Shown here piece by piece: positions 16,108 to 24,654 of a stretch of 61,644 bases of DNA. Each line of letters begins with the position of its first letter. The stretch's first letter is position 1. A program made the position numbers and the translations under genes. The stretch is from Parafrankia sp. EUN1f (GTDB lineage Bacteria; Actinomycetota; Actinomycetes; Frankiales; Frankiaceae), in NCBI RefSeq assembly GCF_000177675.1, contig NZ_ADGX01000045.1:1-61644 (forward strand). The letters are read 5' to 3'. The notes beneath the pieces were generated by a model. It was not told the origin of the DNA, did no database searches, and saw only the letters and a program-made list of their open reading frames with translations.

Positions 16108-17553
16108 GTGCGCCAGCCCGATTCCCCTTCCCCGATGTTCGAAGCGCTCACTCCTGGCCTCGAACAGGCGGTTGTGGATCTCGCGCGGACGCGGATGAGC
16201 CTCGACCCGGTACCCCTGGACGGGAGTGCCACACCCACCGAACTGGCGGAACGGGCCGGGCTGACGGTTACCCCGGACGGCATCGGCGGGCCGGCGGCGC
16301 TGCGGGTGTTTGACGAGGTTTTGTCCCGGGCCTGCATTTCGGCCGACCATCCGCGCAATCTTGCCTTCATCCCCGCCGCGCCGACGCGCGCTTCGATTCT
16401 GTTCGATCTGGTGGTCGGTGCCTCGTCCATCTACGGCGGGAGCTGGCTGGAAGGCGCCGGAGCGGTCCACGCCGAGAACGAGGCGCTGCGCTGGCTGTCC
16501 GACCTGGTCGGATTTCCGGCGGAGGCGGGCGGCGCGTTCGTGCAGGGCGGCACCATCGGCAACCTCTCGGCGCTGGTTGCCGCGCGGCACGCGGCGCGGG
16601 CCCGGCGCGCCGCCCGGGGCCTGCCCGCGCCGGCCCGCTGGAGCTTCCTGTGCGGAGCCGAGGCGCACTCGTCCCTGCGGCAGGCCGCCGAGGTGATGGA
16701 TGTCGACCCGGTCTTCGTCGTGGCCGACGACGACGGACGGCTGACCGGCCAGGCGGTCGCGGCGGCCCTCGGTGCCCTGGGCCCGCGGGGCCCGGGCCCG
16801 CTGGGCACCCGGGGCGCAGCCACCGCGACCGGCGGCGACTCCGGGGTGTTCGCCGTCGTCGCCACCGCGGGCAGCACTCAGTTCGGCATCGTCGACGACA
16901 TCCGCGGGATCGTCGACGCCGCCCGTCCACATGACCTGTGGGTGCATGTGGACGGCGCCTACGGCCTCGCGGCCGCCGCCGCCCCCTCGACCCGCCATCT
17001 CTTCGACGGCGTCGGCGACACCGACTCGTTCATCGTCGACCCGCACAAATGGCTGTTCGCCCCGTTCGACGCCTGCGGGCTGGTCTACCGTGACCCGGCC
17101 GCGGCGCGGGCCGCCCACGCCCAACAGGCGGGCTACCTGGAGGTCCTCGACCGGGACAGCCCGTGGAACCCGTCCGACTACCAGATCGGGCTCTCCCGGC
17201 GGGTACGCGGCCTGCCGTTCTGGTTCTCGCTGGCCACCTACGGCACCCGTGCCTACAGCGGGGCCGTGGAGGGCTGCCTCGCGACCGCCCGGGCGGCGGC
17301 GGACCGCATCCGGGAGCTGCCCTACGTGGAGCTGGTGCGCGAGCCGGAGCTTTCGGTCGTCGTGCTGCGCCGGCTGGGATGGTCCGCGGAGGATTACCAC
17401 CGCTGGACGCAGTGGCTTCTCGGCAGCGGGCTGGGCTTCGTCACCCCCACCGTCCACAACGGGGAGACCGTGACCCGCTTCGCGATCGTCAATCCCCGCA
17501 CGACCCCGGACGACATTGACCGGATTCTCGCGACGATGTCCGACGGCCGATGA
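16108..17553 (+). CDS. Pyridoxal-dependent amino-acid decarboxylase (group II)
   Basis: 481 residues, fold-type I PLP enzyme of the aromatic-amino-acid/glutamate decarboxylase family. Blocks include GGSWLEGAGAVHAENEALRW, FVQGGTIGNLSALVAAR, HVDGAYG, and DPHKWLFAPFDACG with the Schiff-base lysine K314. Substrate (Glu, Asp, Trp, Phe and so on) cannot be settled from sequence. GTG at 16108 is chosen; ATG at 16078 and 16135 are alternatives. A Gly/Pro/Arg-rich insertion (about residues 225-245) comes from repetitive DNA. Confidence 0.9.
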   Translation: MRQPDSPSPMFEALTPGLEQAVVDLARTRMSLDPVPLDGSATPTELAERAGLTVTPDGIGGPAALRVFDEVLSRACISADHPRNLAFIPAAPTRASILFDLVVGASSIYGGSWLEGAGAVHAENEALRWLSDLVGFPAEAGGAFVQGGTIGNLSALVAARHAARARRAARGLPAPARWSFLCGAEAHSSLRQAAEVMDVDPVFVVADDDGRLTGQAVAAALGALGPRGPGPLGTRGAATATGGDSGVFAVVATAGSTQFGIVDDIRGIVDAARPHDLWVHVDGAYGLAAAAAPSTRHLFDGVGDTDSFIVDPHKWLFAPFDACGLVYRDPAAARAAHAQQAGYLEVLDRDSPWNPSDYQIGLSRRVRGLPFWFSLATYGTRAYSGAVEGCLATARAAADRIRELPYVELVREPELSVVVLRRLGWSAEDYHRWTQWLLGSGLGFVTPTVHNGETVTRFAIVNPRTTPDDIDRILATMSDGR

Positions 17554-17625
17554 AAGCCACCACCGGTCGGTGGCTCCCGCGTGCGTGGCAGATCCCGAGC
17601 TTCAGACAGCCGTTTGCTGTCGAAC

Positions 17626-17673
17626 AAGATCCGAGGAATTTGGTCGCCAGGAGGACGAGAATCCTCAGATCTT
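17626..17673. repeat. Interspersed palindrome, copy C (left of a pair)
   Basis: AAGATCCGAGGAATTTGGTCG...CGAGAATCCTCAGATCTT. It is paired with copy D, 48 bp away. The linker (CTTCGAGC...TTCGTTGC) is related to the linker in the 27.5-kb array. Confidence 0.85.
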
Positions 17674-17720
17674 CGAGCGGTGGTTTCGGGCTTCCGTTTC
17701 GGCCTTCGTTGCTGACGGGC

Positions 17721-17768
17721 AAGCCTTGAGGATTTCGGTCGCCGGAACGACGAAAATCCTCAGATCTT
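17721..17768. repeat. Interspersed palindrome, copy D (right of a pair)
   Basis: AAGCCTTGAGGATTTCGGTCG...CGAAAATCCTCAGATCTT. With copy C it forms a two-hairpin composite between the convergent decarboxylase and reductase genes. Confidence 0.85.
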
Positions 17769-17814
17769 CGGGGGGCAGGCGCGAGAACACTTGAATCCGG
17801 GCCGCCAACCAGAC

Positions 17815-17853
17815 GGGCCGGGCCTCCGGACCGTATGTCCGGAAGCCCGGCCC
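17815..17853. terminator. Long GC-rich hairpin between convergent genes
   Basis: Arms GGGCCGGGC...TCCGGA and TCCGGA...GCCCGGCCC around a short CCGTATG loop, 47 bp beyond the reductase stop. It probably terminates the minus-strand transcript and perhaps both. Confidence 0.65.
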
Positions 17854-17900
17854 TGGTTTGTCGCCGGTTATTACCTCAGGAGGTTTTCTGCGCCGTCAGG

Positions 17901-18545
17901 TCAGTTTCCGACCGTGTACCGCTTGTTGCGGAACCGCGGCTTCTCCACCTCGTCGATGACGGCGAGCGCGAAGTCCTCGTACGAGATTCCGATGTTGCCC
18001 TGCGCGTCCACAACCGGGCGGTCGCTCGCGGTGCGGTACGCGTCGCGGCGGCGGCCCGGGCCGAAGTTCCGCGGCGGCGGGGCGATGCTCGACCACTTCA
18101 CGCTGCCCTTGGCCGCGCGCAGCACGTCGAGCGCGTCGGCCTGGTCCAGAGCTTCCTTGCGCTCGGCGGCGGGGAAGTCCTTCGTGTCGAGAATCCGCTC
18201 GCCGTCAGTGTTCTCCAGCAGCCCGCCGCTGGAGACCTGAATGACCGCGGGAGCCTTGTTGCCGAGCTTGCCGGCGACGTCGACGATCGCGCGGGCGGCG
18301 TTCGCGTGCTCGGGGCGGGCGGACCCGGTCAGCGCGACGACGATGACGTCCGCGTTCTGCGCCTGCTTCTGAATGACGTCACGGGAGGTGACGTCCCCGG
18401 CGACCGCGTTGGCCTGGCGGGAGATTCCGTTCAACGAGTTCTTGTCCTGGTCGACCGCCGTGACCTCGTGGCCGCGCTTGACGGCCTCGGCGACGATGGA
18501 CTGACCTACCTGACCACCGGCACCGAGTACAACGATCCTTGCCAT
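17901..18545 (-). CDS. NAD(P)-binding NmrA/SDR-like oxidoreductase
   Basis: 214-residue Rossmann protein beginning MARIVVLGAGGQVGQSIV (GxGGxxG dinucleotide site), followed by VDQDK (acidic/basic cofactor selector), VIVVALTGSAR and IQVSSGG. No catalytic YxxxK is apparent, as in atypical SDRs of the NmrA/YwnB type. ATG at 18545 has GGAGGT six bases upstream. It may be a redox-sensing or quinone/flavin reductase-like protein; the substrate is unknown. Confidence 0.8.
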   Translation of the reverse strand: MARIVVLGAGGQVGQSIVAEAVKRGHEVTAVDQDKNSLNGISRQANAVAGDVTSRDVIQKQAQNADVIVVALTGSARPEHANAARAIVDVAGKLGNKAPAVIQVSSGGLLENTDGERILDTKDFPAAERKEALDQADALDVLRAAKGSVKWSSIAPPPRNFGPGRRRDAYRTASDRPVVDAQGNIGISYEDFALAVIDEVEKPRFRNKRYTVGN

Positions 18546-19077
18546 TCCTGACCTCCGGATTCGGTTACGGAGCCACCGTGGAAAATCGATCCGCTGGATG
18601 ATGTGCAACAGCGGCATGGTCACGGTTGTTTACCTTGCGCATCGACTATGACACGCTCCGGAGTCAACGCAACTCGAGCACCTTGCGCGGTCGGGCCAAC
18701 CAACGTGTCCTCTGACGGACGCCGTCGCGGCGGTACGCCGGCCGCGCGGCCGGCGCTCCGATGCGGGTTCTCGACGGACCGGCGCGTCCCGCTACGACCC
18801 GCTCAGCCCGCTCACCCGCGACCTCGGGATTCGTCCGGCATGGCGGCTTGGCGGCGGTCGCACAAGAAACAACCTGCGCCGCCAACGCCCCTGGGGACGA
18901 CGGTGGAACCGCAGCCTGACCGACCAGGCTCATCCCCCGGGAGGGATGGGCACACGTCAGGTATCGGTGCCACGGGCTTTTTGGGTCGGGGGGTTTCGGG
19001 GGCCGGCCCCCGGGAGACATGACCGAACCGACCAGGCCCATCCCCCGGGAGGGATGGGCACACGTCAGCCGTCGGTG
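18546..19077. other. Spacer with direct repeats beside tRNA-Ser
   Basis: No convincing gene. It holds two copies of a ~50-bp direct repeat (18917-18970 and 19028-19077) sharing GACCAGGC(T/C)CATCCC, CCGGGAGGGATGGGCAC and ACGTCAG. Each copy includes the palindrome CATCCC...GGGATG. The second copy abuts the tRNA 3' end. Confidence 0.7.
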
Positions 19078-19164
19078 CGGTGGAGGTGGGATTTGAACCC
19101 ACGGAGGGGTTGCCCCCTCACACGCTTTCGAGGCGTGCGCCCTCGGCCACTAGGCGACTCCACC
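19078..19164 (-). tRNA. tRNA-Ser (anticodon CGA)
   Basis: Class II tRNA of 87 nt. Acceptor GGTGGAG pairs with CTCCACC, with discriminator G. Anticodon arm CACGC-CTCGAAA-GCGTG gives anticodon CGA (reads UCG). The long variable arm is GAGGGGGCAACCCCTC, and the T arm is GTGGGTTCAAATCCCAC. CCA is not encoded. Confidence 0.95.
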
Positions 19165-19353
19165 GCGGGCTAGCTTACGCGATGTCGTCCTGGTTCGGTT
19201 CACCGGGGTGGGTGAAGCTGAGGGCGTCCTGTCGCGCGGTCCTGCCGGTCCGGTTCCGCCTGTCCGGTCGTGTCCTGTCCGGTCATGTCCTGTCCGGTCG
19301 GATCGGGGCGGTCCGGTGCGGGGTGTGGTTGGTGGGAGCGGGGGCGCTCGGGG

Positions 19354-19926
19354 TCAGGCGGGCCGGGCCGTCCCGTCGCGGGGACGGCGCTGGGCGCGCC
19401 GGCCGTCGAAGAAGGCGGCGAGCTGGTCGGAGCATTCCTGCTCGCGGACGCCGGAGATGACCTCGGGGCGGTGGTTCAACCGCCGGTCGCGGACGACATC
19501 CCACAAGGAGCCCACGGCGCCGGCCTTGGGGTCGACCGCGCCGTACACGACCCGGTCGACCCGGGCGAGTACCAGCGCGCCCGCGCACATGGTGCACGGC
19601 TCCAGGGTCACGACGAGGGTCGTCCCGCCCAGCCGCCAGGCTCCGAGCTCGGCGGCGGCGTGGCGCAGGGCGATGACCTCGGCGTGCGCGGTGGGGTCGC
19701 CGGTGGCCTCGCGGGCGTTGTGCCCGCGGCCGAGGACCTGCCCGTCCGCGGCGACGACGACCGCGCCGACCGGGACGTCCCCGGCCGTCTCGGCCAACGC
19801 CGCCTCGGCCAGCGCGAGCCCCATCAGATCGTGGTAGGCGCCCGGCGCGGGCGACGGCGCCCCGCCGCCCGCAGTCCGGGCCGCCCTGCCCGTAGGCCTC
19901 GCCGCCCCCGTCGGGACGTCAGCCAC
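19354..19926 (-). CDS. tadA: tRNA-specific adenosine deaminase TadA
   Basis: Cytidine-deaminase-fold protein with zinc motif HAE (TAHAEVIALRHA) and PCTMC (TLEPCTMCAGAL). It converts A34 to inosine in tRNA-Arg(ACG). GTG at 19926 overlaps the upstream gene's stop by 8 bp, suggesting translational coupling; an internal ATG at 19824 gives the usual ~156-residue size and may be the true start. The C-terminus is Arg/Pro-rich. It lies next to tRNA-Ser but is transcribed with its partner gene. Confidence 0.92.
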   Translation of the reverse strand: MADVPTGAARPTGRAARTAGGGAPSPAPGAYHDLMGLALAEAALAETAGDVPVGAVVVAADGQVLGRGHNAREATGDPTAHAEVIALRHAAAELGAWRLGGTTLVVTLEPCTMCAGALVLARVDRVVYGAVDPKAGAVGSLWDVVRDRRLNHRPEVISGVREQECSDQLAAFFDGRRAQRRPRDGTARPA

Positions 19927-20410
19927 GGGCGTCGTCGAAGATCTCCCCGGCGCCGGCCCGCTCGCTGATGGCGCTGATCACGTCGGCGGGCAGCATGCCC
20001 TCCTCGGCGATCAGCTCGAGCAGCGCCTCGGTCGGCGTCCCGAGGTCGGCGAGGAGGTCGAGGTCGCCGACGGGCGACGCCTGGCCGACGGGGGTGTCCT
20101 CGTCGGAGTCGTCGTCGCTGTCGAACCCCGCCATGGACGGAAGCGCGTCCGCGAAGAGGCGCTCGGCGTGATCCGAGGTCAACAGGACCCGGCGGTCCGA
20201 AAGGAAGACCTTCGGGTCGGGATCCCGCGCGGTGATCCGCACGATGGCGAGGTACTCGTCGTCCTCCTCGACGAACGCGATGACGGTGCCGGAGGAGAGG
20301 TCGTGCATGGCGTCGACGAGCGAGTCGAGATCCTCCATGTCGGCGATGTGGAGGTCGTGTGCCGTCCACCGTTCGCCGTGCTGGGCGATCGCTATCCCCT
20401 TGGTGCTCAC
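19919..20410 (-). CDS. tRNA adenosine deaminase-associated protein
   Basis: 163-residue actinobacterial protein found beside tadA. It begins MSTKGIAIAQHGERW and carries VAIVR/DPDPKVFLSDRR segments, an acidic stretch DSDDDSDEDTP, and an LELIAEEGMLPADVISAISER tail. The biochemical role is not established. The 8-bp overlap with tadA supports co-expression. Confidence 0.85.
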   Translation of the reverse strand: MSTKGIAIAQHGERWTAHDLHIADMEDLDSLVDAMHDLSSGTVIAFVEEDDEYLAIVRITARDPDPKVFLSDRRVLLTSDHAERLFADALPSMAGFDSDDDSDEDTPVGQASPVGDLDLLADLGTPTEALLELIAEEGMLPADVISAISERAGAGEIFDDARG

Positions 20411-20796
20411 TGGCTGTCCTCACGTCCCTTCCCGCCGGGTCTGAGCGTGCCCTCATGGGGCCCGCTGGCCTGCCGACCCGGGGTGATGCCGTATCCCTTC
20501 TGTGATTCTCACCGCTGGGTGCCCTACTCATCCATCAGGGGCCGCGCCTTCCTACTCATGAGTGCACCGTGACCGCGTGGCCGCGGGGCGAACGTGCCTC
20601 GCGTGGGCATCACATGCGCCTCGGCGGACGGGCTCGACACATGTCAGTTGATTCCCTTACCCGGGCAAACTGGTGCGAAGGACAGGCGGTGCGCGGTCGC
20701 GGACAGGGCGGGGACAGGGCGGGACAGGGTGGAAACAGGGGCAGAGCGCAGGGCCCGCATCACACCCGCGCGGGCGCATGGCACTCTTGAGACGCG
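20411..20796. other. Divergent spacer, tadA operon / murT
   Basis: No gene is seen. It contains a short tandem G-rich series around GGGACAGGGC (20698-20737). Presumably holds both promoters; murT lacks a good ribosome-binding site, so a near-leaderless transcript is possible. Confidence 0.4.
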
Positions 20797-22047
20797 ATGA
20801 CGACACCCCTGCCACGCCGGCTCACAGCCCGTACCCAGCTTGCGCTCGCGGCCGAGCGGTTGGCGTCGGGTGCGTCCCGCCGCCTGGGCCGCGGCTCCGG
20901 TGAGATGATCGGCGGAAAGATCGCCCTGCGGATCTCCCCGGGCGCGCTGGCCGAGGTCGGCTCCAACCGCCCGACGGCCTGCGTCTCGGCCACCAACGGC
21001 AAGACGACCACCACCAGGCTGCTGGCCCGCGCACTGGGGACGCTGGGCCCGGTGAAGTCGAACGGCGGCGGCGCGAACATGGCGCCCGGCGTGATGACCG
21101 CGCTGGCCAGGCCGCCGTACGACTCTCCCGCGGCCCTGGAGGTCGACGAGATCTGGCTGCCCAAGGTGGCGCGGGCGATCGTGCCGCGGGTGGTGCTGCT
21201 GCTCAACATCTCGCGTGACCAGCTCGACCGGTCCAACGAGACCCGCCGGATCGCCGCGATCTGGCGCGAGCTGGGCGCCGAGCTGCGCGACACGGTCGTG
21301 GTGGCGAACGTCGACGACCCGCTGGTGGCCTGGGCGGCGATGACCTGGTCCCGCCAGGTGTGGGTGTCGGCAGGCCAGAACTGGACCGCGGACGCGATGG
21401 TCTGCCCACAGTGCGCCAGGCTGCTGCACCGCAACGCCTCCGGCTGGTGGTGTGAGTGTGGCCTGGCCAGGCCTGAGCCGATCGTCTCGGTGGCCGGCCT
21501 CGGTGAGCTGATGTGGTTCGGCCGGCGCATCCCCGCCCGTATCGACCTGCCGGGCCGGGTCAACCTCGCGAACGCGGCGATGGCCGCCGCGGCCGCGCGC
21601 GAGTTCGGCGTCGAGGTCGAGGACGCGCTCGCCGCGATGCGTGGCATCGGCGACGTCCAGGGTCGCTACCAGGAGGTTCCGCTCGGCCACGACGGCCATC
21701 AGGCCCGCCTGCTGCTGGCGAAGAACCCGGCCGGCTGGGTCGAGATGATGGAGCTGCTGAACTTGGCGCCGCCGCGGCCGGTCGTGATCGACTTCAACTC
21801 GCAGACGGCGGACGGGCGTGACCCGTCCTGGATCTGGGATGTGCCCTTCGAGCGGCTCTCCGGCCGCCAGGTGCTCGTCACCGGGGGCCGCAAGGAGGAC
21901 ATGAGCGTGCGCCTGGCCTATGCCGAGGTTCCTCACAGCGTCCACGACGACGCCGAGGCCGCCGCCGCGGCGGCGAACGAAAAGGTGGTGGATGTCGTCG
22001 CGAACTACACGGCGTTCCGCGACCTGCTCGTGCGGACCACCCGGTGA
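20797..22047 (+). CDS. murT: Lipid II isoglutaminyl synthase, Mur ligase subunit MurT
   Basis: 416 residues. P-loop ATNGKTTTTRLLARAL, Mur ligase middle domain, a four-cysteine zinc ribbon inserted in it (CPQCARLL...WWCECG) typical of MurT, and C-terminal DUF1727 (GGRKEDMSVRLAYAEVP). With GatD it amidates the D-Glu of the peptidoglycan stem peptide using ATP and glutamine. The stop overlaps the gatD start by 4 bp. Confidence 0.95.
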   Translation: MTTPLPRRLTARTQLALAAERLASGASRRLGRGSGEMIGGKIALRISPGALAEVGSNRPTACVSATNGKTTTTRLLARALGTLGPVKSNGGGANMAPGVMTALARPPYDSPAALEVDEIWLPKVARAIVPRVVLLLNISRDQLDRSNETRRIAAIWRELGAELRDTVVVANVDDPLVAWAAMTWSRQVWVSAGQNWTADAMVCPQCARLLHRNASGWWCECGLARPEPIVSVAGLGELMWFGRRIPARIDLPGRVNLANAAMAAAAAREFGVEVEDALAAMRGIGDVQGRYQEVPLGHDGHQARLLLAKNPAGWVEMMELLNLAPPRPVVIDFNSQTADGRDPSWIWDVPFERLSGRQVLVTGGRKEDMSVRLAYAEVPHSVHDDAEAAAAAANEKVVDVVANYTAFRDLLVRTTR

Positions 22048-22796
22048 TCCGCCCCTCGGCGACCCGGATCGCGCTGATCTATCCGGAGCTGCTCGGCACC
22101 TACGGCGACGGTGGCAACGCGATCGTGCTGGCCCAGCGGCTGCGCTGGCGTGGGCTGCGGGCGGAGATCGTGGAGGTGCCGGCCGGTGAGGTGGTGCCGG
22201 CCGACTGCGACATCTACCTGCTGGGCGGCGGTGAGGACGAGCCGCAGGTGCTGGCCGCCGACGGTATGCGCCGCAACCGCTCGCTGCTGCGTGCCGTGTC
22301 CGGCGGTGCGGCCGTGCTGGCCGTCTGCGCGGGCTATCAGGTGATCGGCGCGACCTTCCCGGCGGGCAACGGCCAGATCCACGACGGGGTCAACCTGATC
22401 GACGTCGAGACCCGCCGTTCCTTCGAACCACCGGACGCCCCGCCGCCGCCGCGCGCCGTCGGTGACATCGTGGTGGAACCGAGCCCCCAGCTGGGCCTGC
22501 CGACGCTCTACGGCTATGAGAACCATGGCGGGCGCACGCGCCCGCTGCCGGGCTTCCGTGGCATCCCGCTCGGCACGGTTCGGGTCGGGGTCGGGGACGG
22601 GACGCCCGCCCGCACCGATGGTGTCGTCGACGGGAAGGTCATCGGCACCTACCTGCACGGGCCGGTGCTGGCGCAGAACCCGGCCCTGGCCGACCTGCTG
22701 CTGACCTGGGTGCACGGCCCGCTGGCGCCGCTGGACGGCCCGCGTGAGGTGGGCATCCTGCGTGACGCCAGAGCTCACGCGCTCGCGGAGGGTTGA
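22044..22796 (+). CDS. gatD: Lipid II isoglutaminyl synthase, glutaminase subunit GatD
   Basis: 250-residue class I glutamine amidotransferase of the CobQ/CobB type. Opening IALIYPELLGTYGDGGNAIVLAQRL, nucleophile C95 in LAVCAGYQVIG, and a catalytic His in GTYLHGPVLAQNP. It releases ammonia for MurT. The four-base overlap with murT indicates a coupled operon. Confidence 0.95.
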   Translation: MIRPSATRIALIYPELLGTYGDGGNAIVLAQRLRWRGLRAEIVEVPAGEVVPADCDIYLLGGGEDEPQVLAADGMRRNRSLLRAVSGGAAVLAVCAGYQVIGATFPAGNGQIHDGVNLIDVETRRSFEPPDAPPPPRAVGDIVVEPSPQLGLPTLYGYENHGGRTRPLPGFRGIPLGTVRVGVGDGTPARTDGVVDGKVIGTYLHGPVLAQNPALADLLLTWVHGPLAPLDGPREVGILRDARAHALAEG

Positions 22797-22949
22797 GCAC
22801 ACCCGCGCCGGTGGTCGGGGGCGACGGAGCGGCGTGAGGGTCGTCCCGGGCGTCGTCAGGTGCTTCCGGCGTCGTCCTGAGTGGGTCTGCCAGGACGCGC
22901 TGCTTCGAATCAGGCGATTTCCGGGCGTGGGGTGTGGTTCGGTTGCATC

Positions 22950-23600
22950 GTGGCGTCGAATCCCCTTGCCGGTTGGTGGGGCAAGAACAAGAGAAACGTG
23001 ATCATCATTGGCGTCGTGCTGGTGGTCGTCTGGTGGCTGGCCGCGGGAAGGGGCCATCCAAAGGTCGAAAAGGCGACCATCCCGGACAGCTATCCCTCGG
23101 CCGGCCGGGAACTGCTCGTCCAGGCGCCCTCTGATCCGGGCGACCCGTTGCCGTTGGTAATCATCCTGCACGATGACAATTCGGATGCGAAGACGTTGGA
23201 AGAGGGGAGCAAGGTGTCCTCGCTGGCGAATCGCAAGGATCTCGCGCTCGCTTTCCCGGAGGCCGTCGCCGGAACCTGGCGACTGGACGACCCGAAAGGC
23301 GCGGACGTGCAGTACCTGAGCGATGTCGTGCGCTATATGGACGAGAAGCGGTCCGACATCGACCTGGACCGGGTGTACCTCTGGGGCATGGGCGAGGGGG
23401 CCCGGCTGGCGCTGCTCGCGGCCTGCACCTCGGCGACGCCCATCTACGCCGCGGTCGGCGTGGTGGGGCAGTTCGACACCGAGCCCGGGCCGACCTGCGA
23501 CAACGTCACCCCGCATGGCCGGTTCGCCGAGACCGAGTGGGACAAGGGCGTCACGGATGCCCTGTGGAAGTTCTCCCGCGACCTGCACCGGACCGTGTGA
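22950..23600 (+). CDS. Membrane-anchored LpqC/PHB-depolymerase-like hydrolase with altered nucleophile
   Basis: 216 residues from the GTG at 22950. An N-terminal membrane anchor (VIIIGVVLVVVWWLAAG) is followed by a short alpha/beta-hydrolase domain resembling the polyhydroxybutyrate depolymerase/LpqC esterase family (PLPLVIILHDDNSD, ADVQYLSDVVRYMDEK, DLDRVYLWGMGEGARLALL). The nucleophile elbow, normally GxSxG, reads GMGEG with Glu149 in place of Ser, so ordinary serine-esterase activity is not expected. The domain is also short after the elbow. It may be a non-catalytic or carbohydrate-binding relative. Confidence 0.7.
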   Translation: MASNPLAGWWGKNKRNVIIIGVVLVVVWWLAAGRGHPKVEKATIPDSYPSAGRELLVQAPSDPGDPLPLVIILHDDNSDAKTLEEGSKVSSLANRKDLALAFPEAVAGTWRLDDPKGADVQYLSDVVRYMDEKRSDIDLDRVYLWGMGEGARLALLAACTSATPIYAAVGVVGQFDTEPGPTCDNVTPHGRFAETEWDKGVTDALWKFSRDLHRTV

Positions 23601-24654
23601 CGACAGTCCGGCTCGACGAGACGGGTGTGACGAGGACGGGTGCGGGGTGCGGGGTGCGCGGTCGGCCCCGCATCTGACCCCATCGGCCCCGCATCGGCCG
23701 CCACGTCACGCTCCGGCCGAGTTGCTCTAGTTGCAAAGAACTAGTCACTTAGCTCGGATGTCCGGCGGCGGCCGAGGATGTCGCAGAGCCGCTGGCCAAT
23801 TCGGGTCTTGCGGATCCGGTGGAGTGTGGATCGGCGGGCCTGCCGGTCAGGCCCCTCGGCTGGCTCCAGGGGGCGCTGGGGGCGCTGCCTCCGGGCCGTC
23901 GGCGCCGGGTGCGGATTCCTGTTCGGGCCCCGACCGTGATCCTGGTGAGGAGTCACGGCCGGGGCCCGCGTGGCCTGTCGGCGTCGCCGGGAGGGGGTAA
24001 CGGCGCCGAAGGCCACAAGGAGGCCGGGTGGCGGAGGGTCCGCTGGCCGCCGGTCCAATGGGGGGGGGATCGGAACGGCGACCAGCGGAGTCCGAGGCCT
24101 TCCGGCCGGATGGACGTCAGATGGGGGGGGATCTGACGTCCATCCCACCGGAAGGATCTACGATCTGCGGATCCGGGTGGGTGGCACGTGTGGTTCTGTT
24201 TTGTTTGTGTGGCAGGCGTTGATGCCCGATGGTCGCATTCTGGACGGTTTGCGCCGCATCTACACCGCTTATGCCGAAGTAGAATGATGTCGCAACGGCC
24301 TAAGCGCCGGAAGTGTCGAGACGGTCACGCGGCGAGCGCGAGTCGCGCGGCGTCGGGCACTTCCCGGCAGTGCGGGCAACGGGGCGTGCTCGCAAGTCTG
24401 CGGAAGGTGAGGCTGCGGTCCGGTGCAAGGGACCACACGTCGGATCTGGTGACCGCCGGGCCGGAGTCAATCCCGACCAACCCCGACCCGGCGGCGGGAG
24501 CCGGGCGCGACCGGAGGGGGAGATCGCGCGGCGGCTCGTTCCGAGGACAGGGCGATCCGTGCTGCCCCGTCAGTGTGTGCGGCTTATCAGGTGAACAGGG
24601 GGGAGCCCGGAGCCAGCCGGCAATGCAAGGTGGGCCGGCCGGTACTCACGGTGC
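23601..24654. other. 1-kb non-coding region with hairpins and poly-G tracts
   Basis: No convincing gene. It contains CTAGTT-GCAAAG-AACTAG (23728-23745), a run of nine G at 24060-24068, a long hairpin with an eight-G loop (24098-24155), an AT-richer segment at 24185-24290, and a possible folded region 24305-24560. Open frames here have no family features. Confidence 0.5.
24098..24155. repeat. 23-bp-stem hairpin with G8 loop
   Basis: Inner arms GGATGGACGTCAGAT / ATCTGACGTCCATCC are perfect (15 bp) around GGGGGGGG. After a CC/CA mismatch the stem resumes with CCTTCCGG / CCGGAAGG. It could be a terminator, a regulatory site or a mobile-element remnant. Confidence 0.85.

Noticed and set aside
19078-19164. 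tRNA as attachment site of a present island
   Set aside because: No integrase or other mobile gene on either side; at most an old scar.
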